A DNA stretch of 64,000 bases from Mangrovibacillus cuniculi (GTDB taxonomy: Bacteria; Bacillota; Bacilli; Bacillales; R1DC41): positions 578,501 to 642,500 of the forward strand of contig NZ_CP049742.1 in assembly GCF_015482585.1 (NCBI RefSeq), read 5' to 3'. Positions 42,795 to 51,200 of the stretch are shown here, piece by piece. A program made the position numbers and the translations under genes. The notes under the pieces are model-generated. The model ran no database searches, was not told the origin of the DNA, and worked only from the letters and a program-made list of their open reading frames with translations. Every line of letters starts with the position of its first letter. Position 1 is the stretch's first letter.

Positions 42795-43052
42795 TTACCC
42801 CTCTACTCTAGGTGAAGTTAAAGGCGTAAATGTCTCTGAACTTCCAATCTCTTCTGAAATTTTCTGAGAATCTGTAACGATGGTAAAACCTTTAGGCTCA
42901 GGTGCTGGACCTTGGTATTGACCTGTATTATTTAAATTGGCTGTAGGCTTTATCACTCCAGCACTTCCGATTTGAAAAACGGAGGAATTAGACACGGCGC
43001 CTACCCGAATTGTTTGTATATGAATAGATTGATGAACAATAATCTGTGCCAT
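42795..43052 (-). CDS. gerPB: Spore germination protein GerPB
   Basis: 85 residues (B. subtilis 77). Core IQTIRVGAVSNSSVFQIGSAGVIKP is typical of GerPB. The C-terminal tail (after about residue 45) is Pro/Ser-rich and longer than usual. The start follows AGGAGGATT. Part of the gerPABCDEF operon. Confidence 0.92.
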   Translation of the reverse strand: MAQIIVHQSIHIQTIRVGAVSNSSVFQIGSAGVIKPTANLNNTGQYQGPAPEPKGFTIVTDSQKISEEIGSSETFTPLTSPRVEG

Positions 43053-43070
43053 ATCGCAATCCTCCTGAAT

Positions 43071-43292
43071 TTATACATTTAGCGCAATAGGTTGATCTAC
43101 AGCGTCTTGATCATACGTATTGGTGTTAGATAATGCATTGTATACATAAAGTCCGTCTCCAGTATTGAAAGATCCTGCACCGGCAAATGTTTTAGCGCTT
43201 GAAACAGGCTGCACTTGAAAAACATCTCCAATATTTAATACACCACTGGAACCGATACTCACCACCTGGACGATACCGACGATGGCTGGCAT
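43071..43292 (-). CDS. gerPA: Spore germination protein GerPA
   Basis: 73 residues from the ATG at 43292, the family length. MPAIVGIVQVVSIGSSGVLNIGDVFQVQP and GAGSFNTGDGLYVYNALSNTNTYD are the GerPA/GerPF-type core. First gene of the operon; upstream GTG (43301) is within the AAAAGGATG site and is rejected. Sporulation-specific transcription is expected; I could not fix the promoter. Confidence 0.93.
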   Translation of the reverse strand: MPAIVGIVQVVSIGSSGVLNIGDVFQVQPVSSAKTFAGAGSFNTGDGLYVYNALSNTNTYDQDAVDQPIALNV

Positions 43293-43426
43293 AACGGTCA
43301 CATCCTTTTGATAAAATGAAAGTATGTCACTTCATAAATCGAGACATTCGTATAGTGCAGTGTATGAGTAGAATGAAATAATGTGATACAATCGCCTATG
43401 GAAGTTATTTGAAGGGAGAAACCATT

Positions 43427-44548
43427 GTGAACAACACAAGAATTGAAGTGGTAGATCAACTTAGGGGCTTTGCTTTGCTTGGAATATTTCTAGTGAATAT
43501 GTTGTCATTTCATTCGCCTATCCAATACATTGAGCCATTTACCTGGTGGGAGGGATCGGAATACTGGACATACTCCTTTATTCAGGTATTTTTTCAAGCT
43601 AGTATGTACCCGTTATTTGCCTTGTTATTTGGCTTTGGGATAGCGATGATGGTGGAGAGATTAAGAGATAAAGAGAGTCCATATAAATTAATAATGACGA
43701 GAAGAATTACCTTTTTGTTATTTATTGGTTTAGTACATGGTTGGTTTATTTGGTCAGGAGATATCTTATTTACGTACGCTTTATTGGGTATTTTGTTGCT
43801 TTTATTTATCAAGAAATCGTATGCTTTCCTACGAAATTTTGCGCTTACACTTTGGGGTGTTACAACATCATTTATGATACTTGGAGCTGTTTCCCTATTC
43901 TTTATAGAAGATTATTCGGAGTTCCTTGATGTCAATTCTGTTACAAACTCCATTGCAGCATATAAGTACGGAACATGGATGGAGATCTTTACGCAACGAA
44001 TGACGGATTGGTGGCAAACAAATTCGCCAGGTATGCTATTACTTCAGCTTATTCTGTTACTTCCAATTGTCTTAATGGGAGCCTCCATAATGAAATCAAA
44101 GTTATTAATTAGAGAAGATATTAAATGGGGTTTTTGGGCAAGTGTATTTTGGCTTATGGGCGTGGTGTTAAAATCCTTACCGGTATGGATGGATAATAAA
44201 ATGGCCATGATGTTAATAGCTGTGTATGTTGGTGGTCCTATCTTAACGGCAGCATATATCTCTACATTTAAATGGTTGCAAAATTTCTCTTGGTCTATCA
44301 AGATATTAAAGCCGTTCGCTACAGCAGGTAAGATGTCGTTAAGCATTTATTTATCACAATCCATTATTGCAACGCTGATTTTTTACAGTTATGGCCTTGG
44401 TTTATATGATGGCGTTTCTTTAGCAACAGGAAGTTGGTTAGCGCTAGGAATTTTCGCAATACAAGTTATTGTTGCTTATTTTATCCTGTTAAAATACAAA
44501 CAAGGGCCGATGGAACGTCTCTGGAGACTTGCTACGTATTTAAAATAA
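43427..44548 (+). CDS. DUF418-domain membrane protein
   Basis: 373 residues, about 8-10 hydrophobic segments. The N-terminal EVVDQLRGFALLGIFLVNMLSFHSP is a DUF1624/DUF418 signature shared with YeiB, YxaH and YrkO, and the C-terminal part (about 230-370; FATAGKMSLSIYLSQSIIATLIFY) is the DUF418 domain. Relatives are acyltransferase-3-like membrane proteins of unknown substrate. The start is GTG (43427), eight bases after GAAGGGAG. It is divergent from gerPA. Confidence 0.88.
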   Translation: MNNTRIEVVDQLRGFALLGIFLVNMLSFHSPIQYIEPFTWWEGSEYWTYSFIQVFFQASMYPLFALLFGFGIAMMVERLRDKESPYKLIMTRRITFLLFIGLVHGWFIWSGDILFTYALLGILLLLFIKKSYAFLRNFALTLWGVTTSFMILGAVSLFFIEDYSEFLDVNSVTNSIAAYKYGTWMEIFTQRMTDWWQTNSPGMLLLQLILLLPIVLMGASIMKSKLLIREDIKWGFWASVFWLMGVVLKSLPVWMDNKMAMMLIAVYVGGPILTAAYISTFKWLQNFSWSIKILKPFATAGKMSLSIYLSQSIIATLIFYSYGLGLYDGVSLATGSWLALGIFAIQVIVAYFILLKYKQGPMERLWRLATYLK

Positions 44549-44623
44549 GTTGAAAAGTGACCGATGTAGAATAATTATGGTAGGATAAAAAAGAAAAATA
44601 CTACACAATTTGGAGGTGCTTCA

Positions 44624-44989
44624 ATGGCTACTACACATTTACATATTACTACGTGGGCTTTAGCGATTATTCTATATGCCGTAGCATTGGTTCTTTTTAC
44701 TCGCGGAGCAGAAAAAGGATCTAAAATTACTCATATGATTCTTCGTTTAATGTACATCTTAATCATTATCTCCGGTATACTAATCTATCCATTTGGTAAC
44801 GAGAATGCTAACCACATGATGTACGGGATTAAAGCTCTATCAGGTATCGCAACGATCACTTTCTTTGAGTTAAGCTTAGTTCGCTTAAAGAAAGGGAAAA
44901 ATGCAAGACCATTTTTTATTGGTTTAGTTGTAGTGTTACTTGTAACTATTTACTTAGGTACAATTTTGCCTCAAGGAATTTGGTACTAA
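44624..44989 (+). CDS. yisL: YisL-like membrane protein (UPF0344/DUF1516)
   Basis: 121 residues with four membrane segments (about 8-25, 38-55, 64-85, 97-115). THLHITTWALAIILY and the short loop YPFGNENANHMMYGIKALSGI match B. subtilis YisL (118), which also lies near gerP. Function unknown. Start ATG follows GGAGGTGC. Confidence 0.9.
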   Translation: MATTHLHITTWALAIILYAVALVLFTRGAEKGSKITHMILRLMYILIIISGILIYPFGNENANHMMYGIKALSGIATITFFELSLVRLKKGKNARPFFIGLVVVLLVTIYLGTILPQGIWY

Positions 44990-45002
44990 ATAGAACTGTA
45001 GG

Positions 45003-45037
45003 AAAAACGTCAGTATGGGTTACTGACGTTTTTTTGT
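45003..45037 (+). terminator. Terminator of yisL
   Basis: Stem AAAACGTCAGTA (45004-45015) and TACTGACGTTTT (45021-45032), loop TGGGT, T run. Confidence 0.9.
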
Positions 45038-45122
45038 TATGTGAACAAAAATAAATCGTTGAAAGCTTAGTGATGTTGTTTAAACTAAATAGGCTTTTGT
45101 TTAAAAAATAAAATAAAATTGT

Positions 45123-45149
45123 CAAAAAATGTCGTGAAATGTCCGATAA
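45123..45149 (+). promoter_or_regulatory. Candidate sigma-D-type promoter of the FIST-GGDEF-EAL gene
   Basis: CAAA (45123-45126), 15-bp spacer, TCCGATAA (45142-45149), against the sigma-D consensus TAAA-N15-GCCGATAT (three of four and six of eight). It would place a c-di-GMP enzyme in the motility regulon. Confidence 0.4.
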
Positions 45150-45194
45150 ATAGAGTGAAGATATTGCTAGTCCTATAGGAGGATAAACAAATTT

Positions 45195-48164
45195 ATGCTA
45201 TGTTTGAAAAAAGACTGTATACAAAGAGTGGTGAGACGATTGATACAAACAGATGTAATCTATTACGAAGGTAGAGAACAATTCAAACAGGAGTTATTTA
45301 ACCTTCCAATAGGTGTTGGTTCATCTATACTCATGCAAATTATAGGGAATAAGGCAAGCAAAGAAACCTTTACTGCGATCAAAGAATTGGCAAACGAATG
45401 TATTCCCAATGTTCGTATAATTGGTAGTAATAGTGATGGTGGTGTAGTGAACGGTATGCTTACGGAGGACAAGCCTGTTATTGTGCTACGCTCCTTTCAA
45501 CATGCTTCTGTGGAAACTGCCATGCTATCTTCCAAACCCATCAAGTCATTAGAAAGTAGATTAGAAGATTTATTATCTCGTATCCCTAAGGATGCTAATT
45601 TATTAATGGTTATATGTAGTAATCTAAAAGTCTCATCAGGCTTATTGTTATCTTCCATTAGAAATAAACTTCCTCATGTTCCTGTTATTGGTGGAGTATC
45701 AAGTGATGGGATTCAATTTCATCTATCTATCGTCGTAACGAATGAAGCGATAGATGAAGAAGGGGTTGCGTTTTGTTGGTTAAAAGGTAAGGAGCTTGAT
45801 GTCCAAACTTACATAGGTGCAGCTTGGCAAAAAATAGGATCACCTTTTACGATTACTTCTGCAACTGGCAGGATACTGAAAGAAATAAACGGAGAAAAGC
45901 CTGTTGTGATTTTAGAAAGGTATTTAGGAAAAACATTTATCAATCGACTACCAGAGTCAAGTTTAGAATTCCCTTTTATCGTACCTCGTTCAGGTTTATC
46001 TGTGGCTCTTTTTATAATAAAAGTTCGAAAAGATGGCTCTCTATTGTTAAACAGAGGTGTTGTAAAAGGAGAAGAGATTCGCTTTGCTTTTCCTGATGTA
46101 GAAGATATGGTTCAAGCGTCTACCCATCAAGTGAAGAAACTAGCCCAAAATCCACCTGAAACAATTCTAATGTTTAACTGTATTGCTAGAAAGAAATCAT
46201 TTCAGAACGTAACAGAAGAAGAAGTGAAAAATATGCAACAACTATCCCCAACAAGTGGAATGGTGTCGTATGGCGAAATTGGATCAGTTGGACAAACACC
46301 GACACAATTGTATGCGCATTCACTAGCTTATGTAGGGATATCTGAAAATCAAAAGAGACCAAGTAATCTTATGCTAGCAACCAAGGAAACGTATAAACTT
46401 TCACAAAATGATTATCGATCTATCGCTTTTACCAATTTAATAAGAGCTGCATCAAATGATGTGGAGAATCTTACAAGTTCCATCAAGTTGTCCGAAGAAT
46501 ATTATCGCTCTCTATTTGATAACAATACAGACTTTGTCTATTCAACGGATTTAAAAGGGAGATTCACGAGTGTTAATCCAGCGTTTACAAAGATATTTGG
46601 ATTTGAAAAAGAAGAAGTCATTGGGAAATTAGCATTAAGATATATAGGAGCAGAAGACATTTCGATGGTCGTTGATAACTTCTCTAAAGCAATAGAAGGA
46701 CAGGAACAATTCTATGATATAAAAATTCGAACTGCTACTCGCGAAAAGCATGTATTCCATATAAAGAATATCCCGATAACAGTAAATGGAAAATGTGTTG
46801 GTGTTTATGGAATAGGAAGAAATGTTTCAGAGCAAAGAAAAAATGAGTTAAAGATAAAACAATTAGCCTATTATGACCAAGATACCAACTTACCTAACAG
46901 AGCATATTTTTCCGATTTAGTAACAAAAGAGATTCATAACGGCTTACCTTCTCTTTCTATTTTATTTATAGATGTAGATCAATTTTCAACCATTAATGAT
47001 GCATTTGGACATCGTGCTGGCGACGAACTAGTAACAGAATTGGCTTCAAGATTGGTTGCTATAATTCCGTATAATGCTTTTATTGGGCGTTTTGGTAATG
47101 ATAAATTCACTATCTGTATCTTAGATGAAATATCTGATTTACAATACGACGAACTAACTAACTCCTTATTAGAGGTAATAAGGGAACCGTATACAATCTT
47201 GCATCAAGAAGTGACTGTCACCGCTAGTATTGGAGTCTCTCTCTATCCTAAACATGGAGAACATGTTACCACGTTAATGCATAATGCTGATGTAGCGTTG
47301 AGTGAAGCCAAAAAGCTTGGTGGAGATAGAGCTGTCTTATTTAATCTAGAAATGAACGATCGTTTAGTGCACCGTTTAGAGATGAAGAATCATCTTAGAA
47401 AAGCAATTGATCAAGAAGAACTAACCGTTTTTTACCAACCGATTTATCATCTAGAAAGCCAACAAATTGTGGGGTGTGAAGCACTTTTACGTTGGGATTC
47501 ATCGATATATGGCTCTGTTTCTCCAGCAACATTCATACCACTAGCAGAAGAAACAGGATTGATTGTTGCGATAGGGAAATATGTCTTAAAAGAAGCATGT
47601 CGTAACTGGAAATCTCTCCAAAAGGTAGGATATGACCATTTATTTGTTTCTGTAAATGTATCAGCCATTCAATTTCAGTCTGTGACATTTATAGATGAGA
47701 TTAAAGCGATTTTACATGAATATGCTGTTCCACCAAATCTATTTCATCTCGAATTAACAGAAAGTACGATGTTGCAAAATATTGACCGAGCGATTGAAAC
47801 GCTAGGAAAATTAAAGCAATTAGGTGTGAAAGTAGCGATAGATGATTTTGGGACAGGATATTCTTCGTTAAGTTACTTGAAAAACTTGCCTATCAGTACG
47901 TTGAAGGTGGATAAGTCCTTCGTTCAAAGTTTAGAAAGTGGATCAGCAGATTTAGCAATAGTTCAATCAGTCATCACAGTGGCGCAAGGACTTAACTTAG
48001 AAACGGTTGCAGAAGGGGTAGAGACGCTGGAGCAACAATTATTACTAGAAGAATTAAACTGTTCTCTAGCACAAGGGTATTATGTTGCAAAGCCAATGCC
48101 GCTGGATGCATTGCTTGAGTGGTTAAAAGCTTATGAAATTTCACGACTAACAAAAAACTCCTAA
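45195..48164 (+). CDS. FIST-PAS-GGDEF(degenerate)-EAL signalling protein
   Basis: 989-residue cytosolic c-di-GMP protein. Order: FIST_N/FIST_C sensory domains (about 25-390, with NVRIIGSNSDGGVVNG and PHVPVIGGVSSDG), PAS (about 432-550), GGDEF (about 559-720) and EAL (about 735-980). The GGDEF active-site motif reads GNDKF (RFGNDKFTICILDE, about 634), so diguanylate cyclase activity is probably lost. The EAL domain keeps CEALLRW, VNVSAIQF, LELTES, IDDFGTGYSSLSYL, LKVDKSFV and AEGVET, so phosphodiesterase activity is likely. FIST domains are thought to sense small ligands such as amino acids. The AGGAGG site is 12 bases before the ATG, a long spacing. Confidence 0.93.
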   Translation: MLCLKKDCIQRVVRRLIQTDVIYYEGREQFKQELFNLPIGVGSSILMQIIGNKASKETFTAIKELANECIPNVRIIGSNSDGGVVNGMLTEDKPVIVLRSFQHASVETAMLSSKPIKSLESRLEDLLSRIPKDANLLMVICSNLKVSSGLLLSSIRNKLPHVPVIGGVSSDGIQFHLSIVVTNEAIDEEGVAFCWLKGKELDVQTYIGAAWQKIGSPFTITSATGRILKEINGEKPVVILERYLGKTFINRLPESSLEFPFIVPRSGLSVALFIIKVRKDGSLLLNRGVVKGEEIRFAFPDVEDMVQASTHQVKKLAQNPPETILMFNCIARKKSFQNVTEEEVKNMQQLSPTSGMVSYGEIGSVGQTPTQLYAHSLAYVGISENQKRPSNLMLATKETYKLSQNDYRSIAFTNLIRAASNDVENLTSSIKLSEEYYRSLFDNNTDFVYSTDLKGRFTSVNPAFTKIFGFEKEEVIGKLALRYIGAEDISMVVDNFSKAIEGQEQFYDIKIRTATREKHVFHIKNIPITVNGKCVGVYGIGRNVSEQRKNELKIKQLAYYDQDTNLPNRAYFSDLVTKEIHNGLPSLSILFIDVDQFSTINDAFGHRAGDELVTELASRLVAIIPYNAFIGRFGNDKFTICILDEISDLQYDELTNSLLEVIREPYTILHQEVTVTASIGVSLYPKHGEHVTTLMHNADVALSEAKKLGGDRAVLFNLEMNDRLVHRLEMKNHLRKAIDQEELTVFYQPIYHLESQQIVGCEALLRWDSSIYGSVSPATFIPLAEETGLIVAIGKYVLKEACRNWKSLQKVGYDHLFVSVNVSAIQFQSVTFIDEIKAILHEYAVPPNLFHLELTESTMLQNIDRAIETLGKLKQLGVKVAIDDFGTGYSSLSYLKNLPISTLKVDKSFVQSLESGSADLAIVQSVITVAQGLNLETVAEGVETLEQQLLLEELNCSLAQGYYVAKPMPLDALLEWLKAYEISRLTKNS

Positions 48165-48186
48165 GTGGATCACTTAGGGTTTTTTG
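48154..48186 (+). terminator. Terminator of the FIST-GGDEF-EAL gene
   Basis: Stem CCTAAGTG (48160-48167) and CACTTAGG (48171-48178) then TTTTTT. Confidence 0.85.
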
Positions 48187-48202
48187 TTGTTGCTTCAAGT
48201 TT

Positions 48203-48228
48203 GCTGCCGCGGCTGAACGCGCGCCTTC
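48203..48228 (-). repeat. Fragment of the GC-rich dispersed element
   Basis: 24 bp (48204-48227) are the exact reverse complement of 55077-55100 in the GC-rich element. Both copies lie just after a gene end. Only this short part is shared. Confidence 0.7.
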
Positions 48229-48311
48229 AGCTTTTGTTACGTGAGGGGTAACAACTCATCGTTGACCACGTGATGTGGTCTGTACTTAGAAGAGTATCCT
48301 TACTAAATCTT

Positions 48312-48875
48312 TCAGCTTTTCTTTTCAATTACTAACCTTCTCCCGGTACTATTCGTAAACTCGAAGCGATCTCTTTGCTTCATATAGTAACTAAAGTGGT
48401 GTTGGACGACACAGATTTCTTCTCCGTTATCAAACGTCATAAAGTTTACACCTTGCTTTTGCCTTGCTTTGGATAAATAGGATAAGAAATTGTGACTGTA
48501 TATACAGTCATAAATGGAAAAGCCTAAATTATTTAATGAAGTTAAAAACTGAACAAATATATCAGCAGGTAATTGAAATAAAAGTTCTGTTAACGAAAAA
48601 GGTAACGGTTTCTTTAACTTTGCTTTCGTACCTTCTTGTAAGTATATAGTGTCACTTAACGTATGGATGCTAAGATCTGATTGAATGGTACCTAACAACC
48701 AGGAGTTTTGATGAAAAACTTCTATTTTTTGCCCTACTAACTCGTGCAGGGAGATAAATTCATCAGAACTTTCATCTACAAATGCAAGACCAAATGTCTC
48801 AATGTCCTCAATTTGTCCCTCTAAAATGGACCTTCTCTGTTGTTCAATTAATTTTAATCGTTCCTTTGTATTCAT
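48312..48875 (-). CDS. yisN: YisN-like protein (DUF2777)
   Basis: 187 residues, soluble, without signal peptide. MNTKERLKLIEQQRRSILEGQIEDIETFGLAFVDE opens the protein and EICVVQHHFSYYMKQRDRFEFTNSTGRRLV closes it. It matches the DUF2777 type (B. subtilis YisN), which is encoded next to asnO there too. Function unknown. The start ATG (48875) follows GGAGG; the 21 upstream codons have no site. Confidence 0.75.
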   Translation of the reverse strand: MNTKERLKLIEQQRRSILEGQIEDIETFGLAFVDESSDEFISLHELVGQKIEVFHQNSWLLGTIQSDLSIHTLSDTIYLQEGTKAKLKKPLPFSLTELLFQLPADIFVQFLTSLNNLGFSIYDCIYSHNFLSYLSKARQKQGVNFMTFDNGEEICVVQHHFSYYMKQRDRFEFTNSTGRRLVIEKKS

Positions 48876-49082
48876 AAAAATTCCTCCATTAATAAGCCAG
48901 GTTACATATGTTTTGTCATGCCTAATGAAATTACCCATACAATGTGTAGAGTGGTTGATTGCATCTTCTCCACTGATTAACCATCATATTCCTCATTGCA
49001 TAGACTGATTTAGGCAATAGACGTGGGCGATTCAATAATTGCTAATACAGGGTATGGAAAGATTGACGAAAGGATGATACTC

Positions 49083-50933
49083 ATGTGTGGAATAACAGGT
49101 TGGGTGAACTTCTCAAGACCCATCGTACAAGAGCAATCAATCGTAAGTGCAATGACTAAGACTTTAAAGAAAAGAGGACCAGATGCAACAAACACATGGT
49201 TTTCTGAGCATGCTGCCTTTGGACACAAACGTTTAGTCGTAGTGGATCCAGAAGGTGGTACACAACCAATGACAAGAATGAAAAATGGGCACACCTATAC
49301 ATTGTGTTACAACGGGGAGCTCTATAATACAGAAGATATTCGTAAAGTTTTACTTTCTAAAGGATATTCATTTAGTGGTCATTCAGATACAGAAGTTCTT
49401 CTACAATCCTACATAGAGTGGGGGGAAGAATGTGTCCAGCATTTTAACGGAATTTTCGCATTTGCGGTATGGGATTCTAAGAAAGAACAGTTGTTTATCG
49501 GAAGAGATCGTTTAGGAGTAAAACCTTTATTTTATTTAGAAAACAAAGATGGTTTTTTCTTTGCTTCCGAAATAAAAGCAATTCTTGCACATCCTAGTGT
49601 GGAAGCAGCTGTTGATCGTCAAGGCTTAGGGGAAATGCTTGGATTGGGTCCTTCAAGGCCACCAGGTAGCGGAATCTTCAAGGATATGAAAGAATTACGA
49701 CCAGCTCATGCACTCCGTATATCTCGTGAAGGCTTGAAGACATGGAGATATTGGAATGTAGAGAGCAGGGAACACACAGATTCTTTCCAAACTACGGTAG
49801 ACAATGTGAAATTTTTAGTAAAAGATGCAGTGACAAGACAATTAGTCACTGATGTACCATTATGCACGTTCTTGTCTGGTGGTGTGGACTCTTCTGCAAT
49901 AACGGCAATTGCATCTAACTATTATCAAGAACAAGGGCGAGGGCCATTGCACACTTACTCCATTGACTATGAAGGGAACGATCAATTCTTTAAGGCAAAT
50001 GACTTTCAGCCGAATGCTGATGGATATTGGATTGACATTATGAGTAACACATTTAAAACTAATCATACGAGAAGCGTGATCACACAAGATCAATTAGTAG
50101 AAAATCTACAAGAATCTGTTTTAGTAAGAGATTTACCAGGTATGGCAGATGTAGATTCTTCTTTACTATGGTTTTGTCGGGAAATTAAGAAAGATTTTGT
50201 TGTAGGCTTATCTGGTGAATGTGCGGATGAGATTTTTGGAGGGTATCCGTGGTTTCACAGAGAAGATGATTTCAACAGAAATGGTTTCCCTTGGATGAGA
50301 TCAACGAAAGAAAGACAGGGGTTACTTCGTGATTCGTGGGCGAAGAAACTTTCTTTGGAAGAGTTAGTTTCTACCCAGTATCAACAAGCCATTAATGAAA
50401 CACCGAGATTAGACGGTGAATCTCCTATAGAAGCAAGAAGAAGAGAAATTACGTATTTAAATATGATTTGGTTTATGACTACTCTACTGGACCGAAAAGA
50501 TCGAATGAGTATGGGAGCTTCCTTAGAGGTAAGGGTACCTTTCGCTGATCATCGTTTGGTGGAATACGTATGGAATGTACCTTGGAGTTTTAAAAATCAT
50601 GAGAACCGTGAAAAAGGTTTACTGAGAAAGGCTTTAGAAGATATTTTACCGCACGAAGTTTTATATCGAAAAAAGAGTCCGTACCCAAAGACGCATAATC
50701 CTCGCTATACGGAATTAGTAACAAAATGGCTTTCTAGTATTTTAGAAGATAAATCATCCGTATTGCATGAGATTTTTGATCAAGAAAAGCTTAAGAACAT
50801 TATAGAAACAAACGGTTCAGCCTTTACTGTGCCTTGGTTTGGTCAGTTAATGACAGGACCACAACTAATTGCACACTTAGCTCAAATTGATGTCTGGTTT
50901 AAACATTATAATGTTAAAGTTATAGAATCATAA
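49083..50933 (+). CDS. asnO: Asparagine synthetase (glutamine-hydrolysing), AsnO type
   Basis: 616 residues (B. subtilis AsnO 614). The ATG at 49083 puts Cys2 (MCGITGW) as the glutaminase nucleophile, so the upstream 20 codons are rejected. The N-terminal class II glutaminase domain (1-about 210) shows RGPDA, NGELYN and SDTEVLL; the synthetase domain has the ATP pyrophosphatase motif LSGGVDSSAI (about 262) and the later GLSGECADEIFGGYP. AsnO in B. subtilis is the sporulation-linked asparagine synthetase. It lies beside yisN and the crt/yisP genes as in B. subtilis. Confidence 0.94.
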   Translation: MCGITGWVNFSRPIVQEQSIVSAMTKTLKKRGPDATNTWFSEHAAFGHKRLVVVDPEGGTQPMTRMKNGHTYTLCYNGELYNTEDIRKVLLSKGYSFSGHSDTEVLLQSYIEWGEECVQHFNGIFAFAVWDSKKEQLFIGRDRLGVKPLFYLENKDGFFFASEIKAILAHPSVEAAVDRQGLGEMLGLGPSRPPGSGIFKDMKELRPAHALRISREGLKTWRYWNVESREHTDSFQTTVDNVKFLVKDAVTRQLVTDVPLCTFLSGGVDSSAITAIASNYYQEQGRGPLHTYSIDYEGNDQFFKANDFQPNADGYWIDIMSNTFKTNHTRSVITQDQLVENLQESVLVRDLPGMADVDSSLLWFCREIKKDFVVGLSGECADEIFGGYPWFHREDDFNRNGFPWMRSTKERQGLLRDSWAKKLSLEELVSTQYQQAINETPRLDGESPIEARRREITYLNMIWFMTTLLDRKDRMSMGASLEVRVPFADHRLVEYVWNVPWSFKNHENREKGLLRKALEDILPHEVLYRKKSPYPKTHNPRYTELVTKWLSSILEDKSSVLHEIFDQEKLKNIIETNGSAFTVPWFGQLMTGPQLIAHLAQIDVWFKHYNVKVIES

Positions 50934-50937
50934 AAAT

Positions 50938-50980
50938 AAGGCTAGTATGCATAATGGGTGATCTGCATACTAGCTATTTT
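50938..50980 (+). terminator. Terminator of asnO
   Basis: Perfect 11-bp stem GCTAGTATGCA (50941-50951) and TGCATACTAGC (50964-50974), tail TATTTTCG. Confidence 0.85.
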
Positions 50981-51098
50981 CGTTATCTTTATAGTGATGA
51001 AGCGGTGTCCTTCCTTTAGCTAAATTGGACGAGCAAGTCTATTAAAGTAACTAATTACATAACCTTTAAAACAAATTGTCTTGAGAGCGAGTTCAGCG

Positions 51099-51127
51099 TT
51101 GTCATGTAATCGACACGTGTGTATAAT
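51099..51127 (+). promoter_or_regulatory. Sigma-A promoter of the carotenoid operon
   Basis: TTGTCA (51099-51104), 17-bp spacer, TATAAT (51122-51127); five of six and six of six consensus bases, 73 bp before the crtN start. Confidence 0.7.
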
Positions 51128-51200
51128 AAAAATATCTTATCTGTATAACTTTTGTATAATTATTTCCTCTGACTAAAGTTGGAGAAATGGAGGAACAAAT

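Noticed and set aside
43318-43326. Sigma-K-type -10 (CATACTTTC, minus strand) for gerPA
   Set aside because: One mismatch to CATANNNTA and no AC at the proper -35 distance; too weak to list as a promoter.
48255-48285. Short hairpin GACCAC/GTGGTC after the FIST gene
   Set aside because: Six-base stem without a T run, after an already strong terminator; no function can be supported.
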